14,894 nucleotides of DNA, taken from the NCBI GenBank assembly GCA_048497495.1, contig JAFHCF010000060.1, positions 1 through 14,894 on the forward strand. The letters are read 5' to 3'. This DNA comes from JAFHCF01 sp048497495. GTDB lineage: Bacteria; Pseudomonadota; Alphaproteobacteria; Rhizobiales; Ancalomicrobiaceae. The notes beneath the pieces were generated by a model, which was given only the letters and a program-made list of their open reading frames with translations, did not search any database and was not told the origin of the DNA. Positions 14,273 through 14,894 of the stretch are shown piece by piece. The stretch's first letter is position 1. Every line of letters starts with the position of its first letter. The translations under genes were made by a program, and so were the position numbers.

Positions 14273-14839
14273 ATGAGAGTCAATGCGCAGAACCTTCGCA
14301 AGGGCAATGTCGTCGAGATGGATGGCAAGCTCTACGTCGTTCTTTCGGCCGAGAGCTTCCACCCGGGCAAGGGGACGCCGACGACCCAGATCGACATGCG
14401 CCGCATCTCCGACGGCGTGAAGGTGTCCGAGCGCTGGAAGACCACCGAGCAGGTCGAGCGCGCCATGCTCGACGAGCGCGCCTACGCCTACCTCTACAAC
14501 GACGACGAGGGCTACCACTTCATGAACAAGGAGAACTACGACCAGATCGTGGTCTCCAAGGACGTGGTCGGCGACATGGCCGTCTATCTCCAGGAAGACA
14601 TGGAGTGCCAGGTGGCGATCTATCAGGACCTGCCGGTGTCGATCGAAATCCCGGCGCGCGTCACCCTCGAGGTGGTCGACACCGAGCCGGTGACCAAGGG
14701 CCAGACCGCCTCCTCCTCCTACAAGCCGGCGATGCTGTCGAACGGCGTCAAGAGCGCCGTCCCGCCCCACGTCGGCATCGGCACCCGCATCGTGGTGATG
14801 ACCGTCGACGGCTCCTACGTCGAGCGCGCCAAGGATTGA
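14273..14839 (+). CDS. efp: Translation elongation factor P
   Basis: A 188-residue EF-P that binds ribosomes stalled on polyproline stretches and promotes peptide bond formation. The three beta-barrel domains fit about 1-64, 65-128 and 129-188. The loop tip HPGKG (30-34) carries Lys33, equivalent to Lys34 of E. coli EF-P, the residue beta-lysylated by EpmA. The C-terminal signature region begins around EPVTKGQTASSSYKPAML (137-154). The Lys at the tip, with epmA next door, supports the lysine-based modification route rather than rhamnosylation, which uses Arg. The stop is followed at once by a hairpin. Confidence 0.97.
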   Translation: MRVNAQNLRKGNVVEMDGKLYVVLSAESFHPGKGTPTTQIDMRRISDGVKVSERWKTTEQVERAMLDERAYAYLYNDDEGYHFMNKENYDQIVVSKDVVGDMAVYLQEDMECQVAIYQDLPVSIEIPARVTLEVVDTEPVTKGQTASSSYKPAMLSNGVKSAVPPHVGIGTRIVVMTVDGSYVERAKD

Positions 14840-14879
14840 CGACAGGTTTCGCGTCCCGAGTCCGGGACACGAAACGTCG
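14840..14879 (+). terminator. Hairpin after efp, followed by a second small hairpin
   Basis: A 13-base stem with one mismatch (14846-14858 with 14863-14875, loop AGTC) begins just after the efp stop. It is extended by an outer CGAC/GTCG pairing across a two-base bulge. A second perfect hairpin, AGCCCC-GGT-GGGGCT, occupies 14880-14894 up to the window edge. Neither shows a T-run within the visible sequence, so a terminator role is likely from position but not proven. Confidence 0.6.
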
Positions 14880-14894
14880 AGCCCCGGTGGGGCT

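Overview
The window is chromosomal, very GC-rich DNA from an alphaproteobacterium, most probably a member of the Hyphomicrobiales (Rhizobiales). The evidence is the gene content and order: a DUF1285 / CoA-type Nudix / DUF6111 / cca run, an unfused petABC set with trmL and hemF beside it, and petABC followed by mtnP and apt. Genus cannot be fixed from this piece. It reads as ordinary housekeeping sequence. I found no prophage, transposase, CRISPR array, tRNA or rRNA, and no convincing new defence or biosynthetic system. The least ordinary material is non-coding: two paired palindromic repeat elements, a short tandem repeat across a stop codon, and unassigned leader regions.

Left part (1-5170). 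A MoxR-type AAA+ ATPase, cut by the window edge, reads leftward. Diverging from it is a tightly packed rightward run: DUF1285 protein, CoA-type Nudix hydrolase, small DUF6111 membrane protein and CCA tRNA nucleotidyltransferase, two of whose junctions overlap by 4 bases. A membrane-bound diguanylate cyclase with an intact inhibitory site follows.

Middle (5178-9732). A leftward pair, trmL then hemF, is joined by a TTGA stop/start overlap. Divergent from it, across a 434-base gene-free region, lies petA-petB-petC, the complete catalytic core of the cytochrome bc1 complex, closed by a strong hairpin. HemF feeds haem synthesis, so an oxygen-dependent haem enzyme sits beside two haem proteins of the respiratory chain.

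Right part (9733-14894). After a 150-base palindrome comes mtnP-trmO-apt, an overlapping salvage operon (methylthioadenosine to adenine to AMP) with a SAM-dependent tRNA methyltransferase in the middle. A second palindromic element separates it from a convergent leftward pair, epmA then a His-rich zinc-type cation diffusion facilitator. efp, whose product is the expected substrate of EpmA, diverges from epmA and ends at two hairpins at the window edge.

Three genes appear to use non-ATG starts (cca GTG, hemF TTG, petA TTG). For hemF and petA the ribosome binding site supports the choice.
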